A stretch of DNA of 50,046 nt from Actinomycetota bacterium (GCA_026392695.1 JAPLBP010000073.1:1-50046), one strand, 5' to 3'. Numbered from the stretch's first letter, positions 15,616 to 26,708 are shown. Numbers and translations: made by a program. Notes: a model not told the origin generated them from the letters alone.

Positions 15616-16767
15616 ATGCAAAAGTTGAGAGTAATTGGCGCATCTTGGTGTCCCGATTGCAAACGGTCAAAGACATTTTTGGGCCAACACCGCATTGCCT
15701 ATGACTGGGTTGATATGGAAAATAACCCCGAAGCGATCGCTGAAGTCGAGCACCTCAATGGAGGAAAACGCTCCATTCCCACAATCATATTCCCAGATGG
15801 CAGCATCTTGGTCGAACCCACGAACGACGAGCTTGCAGATAAATTGAACATTGCTCGTTCTGCAGACAATGATTTCTATGACCTCGTCATTGCCGGTGGC
15901 GGTCCTGCGTCCCTCACGACTGCTATCTATGCTGCACGCGAAAATCTAAAAGTGCTCATCGTGGAAAAATCCTCGGTTGGTGGACAGGCGGGGGTCACGG
16001 AGAGATTCGACAACTATCCAGGTTTTCCGGATGGAATCGGTGGAGCAGATCTTGCAGATCGATTTACGCAGCAAGCAAGAAAATACGGCGTCGAAATTCT
16101 TCAGGCTGTTCGTGTAGAAAACTTCACATCAAATGAGATGGGAATTGACGTCCTTACTTCCACAAATCAATTGATTCAAGCGCGTGCTCTCATGTTGGCC
16201 ACAGGTTCTACATACCGTCGCACCGATGCCATTGGTGAAGATGAACTGATCGGTGCGGGGATTCATTTTTGCGCTACGTGCTACGGTCCTTTTTACAAAG
16301 GCGCTGAGGAATTGGTAGTTCTCGGCGGTGGCAATTCGGGCTTAGAGGAAGGTCTATTCCTAACTCAATTCGCCGATCACGTGACAGTGATTGAACGTGG
16401 TCGCTCTCTGAAGGGATCGAAGTTATTGCAGGAAAAAGTTCTCAATCACGAAAAGATGAGCGTTAAATTCAACCTTGGAGTAAAGGAATTTACCTCCACC
16501 GAGGGCGGAAAGAAAACATTTGAGCACGCGGCCGATGGAGCATTCGTGTTCATTGGTCTGGATCCAAACACTAAATGGCTCCCAGCCGGCATAGATCTGG
16601 ATGAGCGAGGTTTTATTAAGACTGATCAAATGTTCAGAACCTCACTCGCGGGCGTCTTTGCAGCCGGCGACGTCCGAGCAGGATCTACAAAGCAATTGGC
16701 GTCTGCAGTTGGAGAAGGCGCGGCAACGGCGATCCAAATTCGTTACTACTTAGATTCTCTGAGCTAA
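15616..16767 (+). CDS. mycoredoxin/glutaredoxin-thioredoxin reductase fusion
   Basis: 383 residues in two parts. Residues 1-80 are a mycoredoxin-type glutaredoxin with active site C12-P-D-C15 and a cis-proline motif (GGKRSIPTIIFPDGS). From about 88 the protein is a TrxB-like flavoprotein: FAD site GGGPAS at 94-99, redox pair CATC at 219-222, NADPH site GGGNSGLEE and C-terminal FAAGDVR. Thioredoxin reductases usually read CAxCDG; here the residue after the second Cys is Tyr223, replacing the aspartate that acts as general acid. The ATG at 15616 has AAAGGA 6 nt upstream; the track's TTG start at 15601 is unlikely. In mycobacteria the mycoredoxin gene sits between uvrD2 and nudC. Here the fusion may reduce the mycoredoxin with NADPH directly, an inference. 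Confidence 0.85.
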   Translation: MQKLRVIGASWCPDCKRSKTFLGQHRIAYDWVDMENNPEAIAEVEHLNGGKRSIPTIIFPDGSILVEPTNDELADKLNIARSADNDFYDLVIAGGGPASLTTAIYAARENLKVLIVEKSSVGGQAGVTERFDNYPGFPDGIGGADLADRFTQQARKYGVEILQAVRVENFTSNEMGIDVLTSTNQLIQARALMLATGSTYRRTDAIGEDELIGAGIHFCATCYGPFYKGAEELVVLGGGNSGLEEGLFLTQFADHVTVIERGRSLKGSKLLQEKVLNHEKMSVKFNLGVKEFTSTEGGKKTFEHAADGAFVFIGLDPNTKWLPAGIDLDERGFIKTDQMFRTSLAGVFAAGDVRAGSTKQLASAVGEGAATAIQIRYYLDSLS

Positions 16768-16872
16768 AAGAAAGACTCTCGAGTTCATTTTTCAAGGTGT
16801 ATTAGAAAATGAGTTTTCACTCTCCAATCAGTCTCAAATGGGAGTTAATGCCTGCTATACGATGTCATTTCC

Positions 16873-17697
16873 ATGATTAAAGGCCGTAAGTACAGAACAG
16901 TGCCCATGGTCATGGTCGCTCCATATTTTGCTCTCATGCTTTTTACTGGCTTTATTCCTCTTTTTTACGCCATTCGAGAAGTCGCAAACCCATCATGGGT
17001 GAATTTGGAAGGTAGCTACTCCACGCTATTCCGAATATTGAAGGACTTTCGCGTCGTACCTGACCTTCGTCACACTTTCTTCCTTTTACTCGTTTTCGTA
17101 CCTGTGACGATTATTTCCGTCTTAGCACTTTCTCTTCTATTAGATGCAACAGCGGTTCGCGGAAATACCTTTATGAGATTGGTGTTCCTTCTACCCGGAA
17201 TTGTCTCGGGGGGAATCTCGGTTGTAATTTGGATGTACTTCCTGGGCAGGCACATAAATTGGAACCCCGGGAATGTGAAATGGTTAATCGCGGGAATCGC
17301 CTTCTCATCGGGTGCTGGAAGTTGGGTTGTTATCCAGTATGGCTCGTTGCGCTCGATATCCCATGAAATCCTAGAAGCGGCAAGAGTCGATGGATGCAAC
17401 CGAATCCAATTGGCGATGAGGATCAAGCTTCCTCTGATTAGTCGCTACATCGGCTACATGGCCATCCTTCTTACCGCAGCAGCAATCCAGATATATAGCG
17501 AACCCGCATTGCTAACTTCAGATGGTTTAACCTCGAACTGGTGGTCTCTAAACCAAGTTGCTTACAGCTACGCTTTTCAAACGGCCGATTTTGCAGGCGG
17601 AACTGCTTTGTCGTTGGACATGCTAATACCAAGCGTAATCATTGGGATTATTTTCGTTTTAAAAACCGATTTCCTAAAACGTGATGCTTACCAATGA
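16873..17697 (+). CDS. ABC sugar-type transporter permease (MalF-like)
   Basis: 274 residues with about six membrane helices and the EAA loop that docks the ATPase (EAARVDGCNRIQLAMRIKLPLI, near 170-190), typical of CUT1 family inner-membrane permeases. The second permease starts within its stop codon (ATGA overlap), so the two form a heterodimer unit. No binding protein or ATPase is encoded next to it. Upstream is a 105-nt gap with TATACG 11 nt before the ATG as a possible -10. The substrate cannot be read from the sequence. Confidence 0.82.
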   Translation: MIKGRKYRTVPMVMVAPYFALMLFTGFIPLFYAIREVANPSWVNLEGSYSTLFRILKDFRVVPDLRHTFFLLLVFVPVTIISVLALSLLLDATAVRGNTFMRLVFLLPGIVSGGISVVIWMYFLGRHINWNPGNVKWLIAGIAFSSGAGSWVVIQYGSLRSISHEILEAARVDGCNRIQLAMRIKLPLISRYIGYMAILLTAAAIQIYSEPALLTSDGLTSNWWSLNQVAYSYAFQTADFAGGTALSLDMLIPSVIIGIIFVLKTDFLKRDAYQ

Positions 17698-18467
17698 GAC
17701 AAAATTACGAAAGAAGAAACGCAGTTCTCATTAAATTGACTTTATGGGCTCTCACCATTCTCGTTCTCGTGCCTTTTATTTGGCTGCTAAGAGAGGCGGG
17801 ACCAAATTACGTAGCCTCTTTCAGGTTTCTTTTTATGAATCAAAATGGAATTGCCATCGCCTGGCTAAAGAATTCACTCCTTTTTACATTTTCGTCTCTA
17901 ACAATCTCCGTCTTATCTTGCGTTGTCGCTGGGTTTGTTTTAGCAATTCTCGAAGTTCCATTTCGAAAGACCATGTTATTTATAACCCTAATCACCATGC
18001 TGATTCCTATTACGGCAATGGCGATGCCGCTGTATGTCCTGATTGATAAAATCCACTTAACAGACAATTTATTCGGTCTAATCATTGCAAGCTCCTACTA
18101 TCCATTTGGCGCTTTTCTTTCCTATCTTTATTTCGTATCAGCACTACCTGGTGATCTCGTTAATATGGGTCGAATCGACGGTTTGGGAGATTGGGGACTT
18201 TTCTGGCACCTAGGAATTCCTCTCTCTAAAGCTCTTTGGTCGATCATTATCTTTTTCTCATTTCTGAGTCTGTGGAACAGTTATCAACTTCCTTCGATTC
18301 TGCTTACCGATCCCATGCACGCCACTTTGCCAATGGGGTTGATGCTTCTTTATGGAAACGGAACTGCGATCGTTGGTGTACTCATGCTCGTTCCGGTAAT
18401 CCTGCTCTATCTACTTTCACAACGAAGTATCGAAAGAGGAATCTTCAGCGGCGCAGTAAAGGGATAA
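17694..18467 (+). CDS. ABC sugar-type transporter permease (MalG-like)
   Basis: 257 residues, six predicted membrane helices, with an EAA-type loop (MGRIDGLGDWGLFWHLGIPLS, near 160-180) of the MalG half of CUT1 importers. It is coupled to the preceding permease by a four-base overlap. The EAA loop starts MGRIDG rather than the usual EAARIDG, a divergence seen in some family members. The pair lacks its own solute-binding protein and ATPase, and the next gene is a broken aminotransferase. The transporter may therefore be the remainder of a larger locus or borrow components from elsewhere in the genome. Confidence 0.82.
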   Translation: MRQNYERRNAVLIKLTLWALTILVLVPFIWLLREAGPNYVASFRFLFMNQNGIAIAWLKNSLLFTFSSLTISVLSCVVAGFVLAILEVPFRKTMLFITLITMLIPITAMAMPLYVLIDKIHLTDNLFGLIIASSYYPFGAFLSYLYFVSALPGDLVNMGRIDGLGDWGLFWHLGIPLSKALWSIIIFFSFLSLWNSYQLPSILLTDPMHATLPMGLMLLYGNGTAIVGVLMLVPVILLYLLSQRSIERGIFSGAVKG

Positions 18468-18521
18468 CGCGGTCTGGTTTGCTCTCTTGATTAATATCTC
18501 AATAGCCGCTTCAATGGCAGA

Positions 18522-19681
18522 ATGATTTATGACGTTCAGAAAATCCGAAATGATTTTCCCTCGCTCGATTCTGGGTTGGCTTTTTTTGATGGCCCTGGCG
18601 GTAGCCAAGTACCTGTGGAAGTGGGTAATGCAATTGCAGAAGCCATTACTAAACCAATATCGAACAGAAACACCGTAACCCAATCCGAAAGAAACGCTGA
18701 AGAGATCGTTATAAATTTTCGTCACGCAGTAGCGGACTTGATAAATGCCGATCCCAATGGCGTTGTTTATGGTCGGAGTTGGACTCAAATCACCTACGAC
18801 TTCTCACGAACTCTGGCTAAAACATGGAAGCCTGGTGACGAAATAATTGTCACCAACCTCGACCACGATTCAAATATCAGACCTTGGGTTCAGGCCGCCG
18901 AAAGAGTTGGAGCCGTAGTTCGATGGGCAAAATTTGATATTACAACTGGAGAATTGCCGACTTCGGCCATTTCCGAATTGCTCAACGAAAAGACTCGGCT
19001 GGTCGCTGTAACTGGTGCAGGAAATACCTTGGGAACTCGACCCGATATCAAGGCGATCGCCTCGGAAGTTCATCGCACCAAAGCGCTACTTTATGTGGAC
19101 GGCGTTCATTTAACTCCACATACCTCAATAGATATGAAGGCGCTCGGCGCAGACTTTTATGGATTTTCTTTCTATAAATTCTTCGGACCGCACTGCTCGG
19201 CGTTAGCAGCAAATCCGGAATTGCTAGAGAAGTTAGACAATGACAAATTATTACCTTCCACGAGCGCGGTCCCTGAGCGGTTTGAGTTCGGAACCCTTCC
19301 ATACGAGTTAATAATGGCAAGCAGATAACTCGCCGGGAAAAGATTCTCGGGGCAATGCACGCGATTGAAAAGTATGAAGATGAATTATTCATGTTTATGG
19401 AATCTGAAATTAAATCATTGCCTGGCGTGATCACCTACGGCCACGCAAAGAAACGGACCCCAACGATTTACTTTAATCTCGCAGGTCTAGCGGGCGCAGA
19501 TGTCTATCGACACCTGGCAAAATTGAAAGTGAATGCGCCTGCCAGCAATTTCTACGCTTTGGAAGTTTCTCGGGCGCTGGGTTTAGGCGACAGTGGCGCT
19601 CTACGCGTTGGACTCGCGCCTTACAGTACGCACGATGATGTCACGAGACTTATAGAGGGTTTACGCGAATTAGCGAAGTGA
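18522..19681 (+). pseudogene. aminotransferase class V (cysteine-desulfurase-like, VC1184 family), broken by deletion and frameshift
   Basis: Two consecutive ORFs (18522-19328 and 19355-19681) are the two parts of one PLP enzyme. The first has the family N-terminus (FPSLDSGLAFFDGPGGSQVP), substrate loop and the PLP lysine region (FYGFSFYKFFGPH), then reaches FGTLPYELI and stops after a few foreign residues. The second frame resumes at ITRREKILGAMHAIEKYE and runs to a normal end (LRVGLAPYSTHDD). Relatives have roughly 15-20 residues between these points, so a short deletion with a frame change near 19310-19330 is the simplest reading. Either the gene is inactive or the assembly is locally wrong. 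The reaction would have been removal or transfer of a substituent from an amino acid; the exact substrate is unknown. Confidence 0.75.
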
Positions 19682-19682
19682 A

Positions 19683-20435
19683 TTACATTCGCAAATAAGA
19701 TGCCCCATTAAAGTCTAGAACTGCACCGCTTGCCCATTCACTATCGGCTGATGCTAAGAAGTAAACAGCTTTCGCTAATTCATCTGGTTTTGCGACGCGA
19801 TTAAATGGACTTTGACCTCGAATCTCGTCGCCCACCGGGCCATCCAACAATATAGCCGCCATTTCCGTTTCAACAAATCCAGGAGCTAACGTTGTGACAC
19901 CTATATGCATTGGAGCAAGTGCTTTTGCAATTGATTGACCAAAGGCGACTATCCCAGCCTTCGATGCGCCGTACGCGGGATTCAATGGTTCTCCACGGAA
20001 AGCACCGCGCGAACCAATGTTTACGATCCGCGAGGTACCGTTTTTGGGCATATGTTGCAACGCGCACCAAGTGACGTTAGCCGCTCCGATGAGGTTGATC
20101 CCAATTGTTTGTTCCCACGCATTTTGCCACTCCTCGTACGTTGTGGATTCAATGGGGTGATCAACGAATACGCCAGCGTTATTAATTAAAACGTCAATTC
20201 TTCCAAAGTCCTGCGCAACATGTTCGACCATGTTCCGAATCGCCTCAGGATCGCGAAGATCTGCTTGAGCCGTCAGATGGCCTTCACCTTGCAGTGCGGT
20301 CTTGACATTCTCTGCATCGGCTTTGGAGGAAACATAGTGAACGGCAATTCGATCACCGGCTTTCGCAAATTCGCGTGCGATGGCCGCACCGATACCGCGT
20401 GAGCCCCCAGTTATTAGAACATTGCGCCTCGTCAT
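19683..20435 (-). CDS. short-chain dehydrogenase/reductase (FabG-like)
   Basis: 250 residues, classical SDR length. The nucleotide-binding motif TGGSRGIG lies at 9-16, NNAG near 87-90, and the catalytic Ser (NIGSRGAF) and YxxxK (YGASKAG) near 155-160. The cofactor is probably NADP(H), given the basic residue in SRG. It converges on the broken aminotransferase and follows the alpha/beta hydrolase gene on the same strand. It also has its own leaderless -10 (TAGAGT, 6 nt before the ATG), so it can be transcribed separately. The substrate is unknown; the neighbouring propeller and hydrolase hint at sugar or lactone metabolism. Confidence 0.88.
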   Translation of the reverse strand: MTRRNVLITGGSRGIGAAIAREFAKAGDRIAVHYVSSKADAENVKTALQGEGHLTAQADLRDPEAIRNMVEHVAQDFGRIDVLINNAGVFVDHPIESTTYEEWQNAWEQTIGINLIGAANVTWCALQHMPKNGTSRIVNIGSRGAFRGEPLNPAYGASKAGIVAFGQSIAKALAPMHIGVTTLAPGFVETEMAAILLDGPVGDEIRGQSPFNRVAKPDELAKAVYFLASADSEWASGAVLDFNGASYLRM

Positions 20436-20441
20436 AGTTGA

Positions 20442-20447
20442 ACTCTA
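20442..20447 (-). promoter_or_regulatory. leaderless -10 hexamer before the SDR gene
   Basis: Reverse-strand TAGAGT, 6 nt, then the ATG at 20435. Confidence 0.45.
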
Positions 20448-20465
20448 GTCACGGAATTCAAAGAA

Positions 20466-21328
20466 TCAGATCGAAGAATCAAAATGGGGCAGTGCCCACT
20501 TCATAGCTTCATCGTAACTATTTTCAAAAATCGAGCGATGGCTGTCGTCTTCCGTTAAATGAATTTCAGTCCGCGGAGTATTTGCCGCTAACCATTCACC
20601 GTGGGTATGAGGAACCGTCGCATCGGCCTTGCCATGCCAAATCCCAATTGGAATACGGTTTGTATTTAGGTCCAAGCCCCAAGGGGTGTAGTACGCACGA
20701 ATATCGTCTAATGGCCCCTCCGCCCCCGGCGCTATCGCTGCTTTCATCGACGTGTAATGGAAATCAAGAAAGGCGGTACTGACTCTTTGCTTTTCGGGAA
20801 ATGCCATATTTACTTCCATGATTCCTTCTTGCGTGATAGCAAGAATCTCTTCTCGCTCCCCTTCCAGAGCACGTCGCGCGGCTAAGGGATCAAAAGTCGA
20901 CGCGGGACTGACTTCCTCATCGGTATTCAATTCGACACTTGGCGACTCGATCGGTCGCAAGGGACAAAACGCAACTGAAGCAACAATTAGATCTGGAAGT
21001 AAAACGGCAGAAGCTACGGCGTGAGATCCTCCGCCAGAGAATCCGATTGTGGCTAAACGTGAGATCTTGAGGTGGTAAGCAATAGCGGTTACATCGGTAG
21101 CGTGGTCCGCAATTGTTCGACCTGGCTGTGCAGTGGAGCCACCATATCCCGGTCGGTCATATCCAATGACGAAAAGTCTATGGCGTTTAGCATCTTCTAT
21201 AAGTGGCGGATACAAGGTGCGCCCCTCCCACGTTCCACTGTGAAAGAGAACCGCGCGTCCGGCAGGATCACCAAAAGTCTGGACGCAAAGAATTCGTCCA
21301 TCTGAGGATTTCACATTCAAATTACTTA

Positions 21329-21332
<4 letters not shown>
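20466..21332 (-). CDS. alpha/beta-fold hydrolase
   Basis: About 288 residues. The nucleophile elbow is GFSGGG (near 95-100). A YDRPGYGGS motif sits before it, and the acid/His pair is probably in ADATVPHTH and DDSHRSIFE near the C-terminus. The fold is that of esterases, lactonases and haloperoxidase-like hydrolases; the substrate is not determined. The preferred start is the GTG at 21332, which overlaps the stop codon of the upstream propeller gene by four bases (GTGA). The track's start at 21374 would overlap it by 46 bases. Translational coupling with the propeller gene suggests a shared pathway. Confidence 0.82.
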
Positions 21333-23718
<2,386 letters not shown>

Positions 23719-23796
23719 ACCGAGGGCACGATTTCCCCGTTGATGGGCAAAGTTGAACAACCTGCGGAGCGCAGAGTACATTAGTGATTTAGTGGC

Positions 23797-23802
23797 TATA
23801 CT
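23797..23802 (+). promoter_or_regulatory. candidate -10 box driving the structured element
   Basis: TATACT lies 12 nt before the first base of the structured element, so a start near 23809 would give a small RNA opening just before it. No good -35 is visible at 17 nt. Confidence 0.35.
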
Positions 23803-23814
23803 GCTTCCAAAGTT

Positions 23815-23870
23815 CCGCCCTGATTATAAGAGCCCCTGGGCTCTGCCGGTTAAACGGCTAGTCAGGGCGG
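23815..23870 (+). ncRNA. compact three-stem structured element next to the DUF3800 gene
   Basis: A 56-nt element. The outer stem CCGCCCTGA (23815-23823) / TCAGGGCGG (23862-23870) is nine perfect pairs. Inside are two hairpins, AGAGCC-CCTG-GGCTCT (23829-23844) and GCCG-GTTAAA-CGGC (23845-23858), giving a three-way junction with short single-stranded joints. It begins 15 nt past the DUF3800 stop codon. No U-tract on either strand makes a classical terminator, although TCACCTTTTCC follows on the plus strand. Comparative genomics has reported several RNA motif classes beside DUF3800 genes; whether this is one of them I cannot test. The transcribed strand is uncertain. Confidence 0.55.
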
Positions 23871-23884
23871 TCACCTTTTCCGAC

Positions 23885-24592
23885 CTAATAATAAGGTTTG
23901 TATCCGCTTTGAATAATGTCGAATTCAGTTGGTTTCAGTGAACTCGCTATTGCAACCCATGGACGTGGCTCATTTCGCTCCAATTCAACATATTTCGCCC
24001 AGCAAATGTAGTCAGCAATTTGGCCATTTGCATCGGTCTTCATCTGATGAAAATAGATTCGAAACGGCTTTTTATTGGCTTTCAATTCGGGCTTCACTGC
24101 CGCCATAAATGCTCCTTGATTCTTTTTGCTTAACGCTTGATCGAAGACAATTACCACTTGAGAAAACAATTCCGCAGAAAATGAAGATAACGCGTACTTT
24201 ATTATGGCTTTCCCAAAGAGTCCGTAAATTCCAGAAGGTGATTGGAAACTGGTCGCCAGCAAATTTTTCTCGCCGAAAATGACGTGCGCTCGAATATTAT
24301 TGAGCGAATCAATGATTGGAAAGACTCGATCTCTCACGGCTTGTCTGTCTTCGGATGCGTGGAAATCTGAAATATCTACTCCCTCCGCCATTAATTGGTA
24401 TTTAAGGGCATTTAGTTTCGAGGCAGACTCGATCGGAGATGTCGCCATTACCCCAGCCATGACAAAATGTTTCGTTCCGCGTGAAGTGAAATCAAAATTT
24501 CCTGACTCATCAATGAACACAAAAAGTGAATCCCAGGGATTCCGCAATTCAAGGTTTGACCCAATTTTCGGATCACTCGACAAAGCACTCAT
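23885..24592 (-). CDS. DUF3800 domain protein (predicted RNase H-fold nuclease)
   Basis: 235 residues. The DUF3800 signature FIDESGNF is at 27-34 (Asp28, Glu29 acidic pair). Further family landmarks are DFHASEDRQAVRD near 75-87, VVIVFDQALSKKNQGAF near 148-163 and the C-terminal ADYICWAKYVELERNEPRPW. The conserved acidic residues are those proposed for an RNase H-like metal-dependent active site. DUF3800 proteins are uncharacterised and often found in accessory regions, with structured RNAs reported beside some. Here a three-stem inverted-repeat element lies immediately beyond the stop codon. The gene is monocistronic between argG and typA, with a leaderless -10 (TACCAT) 6 nt before its ATG. 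Confidence 0.85.
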   Translation of the reverse strand: MSALSSDPKIGSNLELRNPWDSLFVFIDESGNFDFTSRGTKHFVMAGVMATSPIESASKLNALKYQLMAEGVDISDFHASEDRQAVRDRVFPIIDSLNNIRAHVIFGEKNLLATSFQSPSGIYGLFGKAIIKYALSSFSAELFSQVVIVFDQALSKKNQGAFMAAVKPELKANKKPFRIYFHQMKTDANGQIADYICWAKYVELERNEPRPWVAIASSLKPTEFDIIQSGYKPYY

Positions 24593-24598
24593 TCACCG

Positions 24599-24604
24599 AT
24601 GGTA
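24599..24604 (-). promoter_or_regulatory. leaderless -10 hexamer before the DUF3800 gene
   Basis: Reverse-strand TACCAT, 6 nt, then the ATG at 24592. A TTGAAA lies 20 nt further upstream, a slightly long spacing for a -35. Confidence 0.45.
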
Positions 24605-24704
24605 TTGAAAGGCTTAAGCATTCTTTTCAAATTCCACAGATATGACGAATAACCTGAGATTGTGACCATAGAATTTCGACACCTTCTGACCGAAGGATCT
24701 CCGC

Positions 24705-26606
24705 CTATGCGTCTAGGTTGGCTCTCTTTTGGCGAGAGGTAAGGCGAGCGCGTTCGGATCCATCAAGAATTAGCTTGCGAATACGGACAACTGCCGGAGT
24801 CACCTCGACGCATTCATCTTCACGACAAAATTCGAGGGCACCTTCCATATTGAGTTTCTTAGGCGGGATAAGACGCTCTGATTCATCCGTGCCTGAAGCA
24901 CGCATATTGGTGAGCTTCTTCTCGCGAACACAGTTAACGTCCATGTCATCGGAGCGAGAGTTCTCACCGATAACCATGCCTTCATACACATCGTCGCCAG
25001 GTTCGACGAAGATGCTTCCGCGATCCTGAATTCCGTAGAGGGCATAAGAAGTAACTGCGCCCATACGGTCAGAGACCAAAGAACCAGTTCCGCGCGTCCG
25101 AATGTCGCCATGCCAGGCTTCGTATCCGTCAAATACATGGTGGATAAGCCCAGTGCCACGTGTCTCGGTGAGGAACTCGGTACGGAAACCAATGAGGCCT
25201 CGTGAAGGCACTCGATATTCCAAACGAATCCAGCCGGTGCCGTGGTTAACCATTTGCTCCATGCGCGCTTTACGCAGGGCCATCAATTGAGTAATCACGC
25301 CCAGGAAATCTTCGGGAGCATCAATGGTCAAGTGCTCCATTGGCTCATGAACTTTGCCATCAATGTGCTTGATAACTACTTGTGGCTTTCCAACGGTTAG
25401 TTCGAAACCTTCGCGCTTCATGATTTCAACGAGCACTGCAAGCTGAAGTTCTCCGCGACCTTGTACTTCCCATGTATCTGGACGTTCGGTGTTCAAAACT
25501 CGAAGTGAAACGTTACCTACTAATTCTGCATCCAGTCGACCCTTTACTTGGCGAGCAGTAAGTTTTGACCCGCTCTTTCCCGCAAGCGGTGATGTGTTGA
25601 TACCGATTGTCATCGAGATTGATGGTTCGTCAACGATAATCAACGGAAGTGCAACAGGATTTTCAATGTCAGCAAGTGTCTCGCCCAAAGTAATTGTCTC
25701 GATACCAGCGACCGCAATGATGTCTCCAGGATGTGCTTCCGGGGCAGGTACGCGCTCAAGTGCTTCCGTAATAAGAAGCTCGGAAACTTTAACCTTCTCG
25801 GTGGTGCCATCGGTCTTCATCCATGTGACCATCTGACCCTTACGAATTACTCCCTCACGAACTCGACATAAAGCGAGGCGACCAAGAAATGGAGATGAAT
25901 CAAGGTTGGTGACGTGTGCCTGCAAAGGTGCGCCTTCGTGATACTCGGGTGCTGGGATAGCAGAAAAGATAGTGTCAAAAAGAACGTCCAAGTTTTCTTC
26001 TTCTGGCATTCCGCCATTCGCCGTGCGTGTAAGGGATGCGCGCCCTGCCTTTGCTGATGCATAAACAATAGGGAATTCAATCTGCTTTTCATTTGCGTCG
26101 AGATCCAAGAAAAGTTCGTATGTCTCGTCAACAACTTCAGCAATACGAGAGTCAGGGCGGTCAACTTTGTTAATGACCAAGATGACAGGAAGATTCTTTT
26201 GAAGCGCCTTGCGAAGGACGAAACGAGTCTGAGGAAGTGGGCCCTCTGAGGCATCCACTAGCAAGATAACCCCATCAACCATTTCGAGTCCGCGTTCAAC
26301 TTCTCCACCAAAGTCTGCGTGACCCGGGGTGTCGATAATGTTCACAATTGTGTCGCCCCGCTTTACCGCAGTGTTCTTAGCAAGAATGGTGATGCCTTTT
26401 TCGCGCTCAAGGTCCATCGAGTCCATCATGCGCTCTTGGCCTTCGCCTTGCTTTTTATAAGCGGCAAATGCGCCTGACTGCCACAACATGGCGTCCACAA
26501 GGGTGGTTTTGCCGTGGTCAACGTGGGCGATGATCGCCACATTTCGTAGATTCTCACGCTTTTTGATGGGCAATCCCGCTAAATGCGCGGTTGATGGCTT
26601 AGGCAT
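24705..26606 (-). CDS. typA: translational GTPase TypA/BipA
   Basis: 633 residues, standard length. G1 AHVDHGKT lies at 27-34, G3 DTPGHADFGGEVERGL, G4 NKVDRPD, and the C-terminal ribosome-binding region has the GTGSLVSDRMGAVTSYAL and FVEPGDDVYEGMVIGE motifs of BipA. It is a ribosome-associated GTPase involved in 50S assembly and stress or cold adaptation. GAGGA precedes the ATG at 26606. It follows mmsA on the same strand after a 145-nt gap containing an inverted repeat, so it probably has its own promoter. The C-terminal tail ends in a basic stretch (RLTSRQKRANLDA) typical of ribosome binding. Nothing unusual is seen in the protein. Confidence 0.95.
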   Translation of the reverse strand: MPKPSTAHLAGLPIKKRENLRNVAIIAHVDHGKTTLVDAMLWQSGAFAAYKKQGEGQERMMDSMDLEREKGITILAKNTAVKRGDTIVNIIDTPGHADFGGEVERGLEMVDGVILLVDASEGPLPQTRFVLRKALQKNLPVILVINKVDRPDSRIAEVVDETYELFLDLDANEKQIEFPIVYASAKAGRASLTRTANGGMPEEENLDVLFDTIFSAIPAPEYHEGAPLQAHVTNLDSSPFLGRLALCRVREGVIRKGQMVTWMKTDGTTEKVKVSELLITEALERVPAPEAHPGDIIAVAGIETITLGETLADIENPVALPLIIVDEPSISMTIGINTSPLAGKSGSKLTARQVKGRLDAELVGNVSLRVLNTERPDTWEVQGRGELQLAVLVEIMKREGFELTVGKPQVVIKHIDGKVHEPMEHLTIDAPEDFLGVITQLMALRKARMEQMVNHGTGWIRLEYRVPSRGLIGFRTEFLTETRGTGLIHHVFDGYEAWHGDIRTRGTGSLVSDRMGAVTSYALYGIQDRGSIFVEPGDDVYEGMVIGENSRSDDMDVNCVREKKLTNMRASGTDESERLIPPKKLNMEGALEFCREDECVEVTPAVVRIRKLILDGSERARLTSRQKRANLDA

Positions 26607-26673
26607 TGTTCCTCAGATTCACTCGATTGTGCTCATGATCAACATCAATAGAGCGGTGCAGAATACCATCTAG

Positions 26674-26708
26674 CGCGTATAACCCTTAAATCGAGAGTTA
26701 TTCACGCG
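26674..26708. repeat. inverted repeat between typA and mmsA
   Basis: CGCGTATAAC (26674-26683) pairs with GTTAT-TC-ACGCG (26697-26708), ten pairs with a two-base bulge. No U-tract follows in the direction of transcription (leftward), so a terminator role for mmsA is doubtful. Confidence 0.35.

Noticed and set aside
23815-23870. Inverted repeat read as a simple terminator of the DUF3800 gene
   Set aside because: No U-tract follows on the gene's strand and the internal hairpins are unnecessary for termination.
26674-26708. Inverted repeat as an mmsA terminator
   Set aside because: The U-run precedes rather than follows the stem in the direction of transcription.
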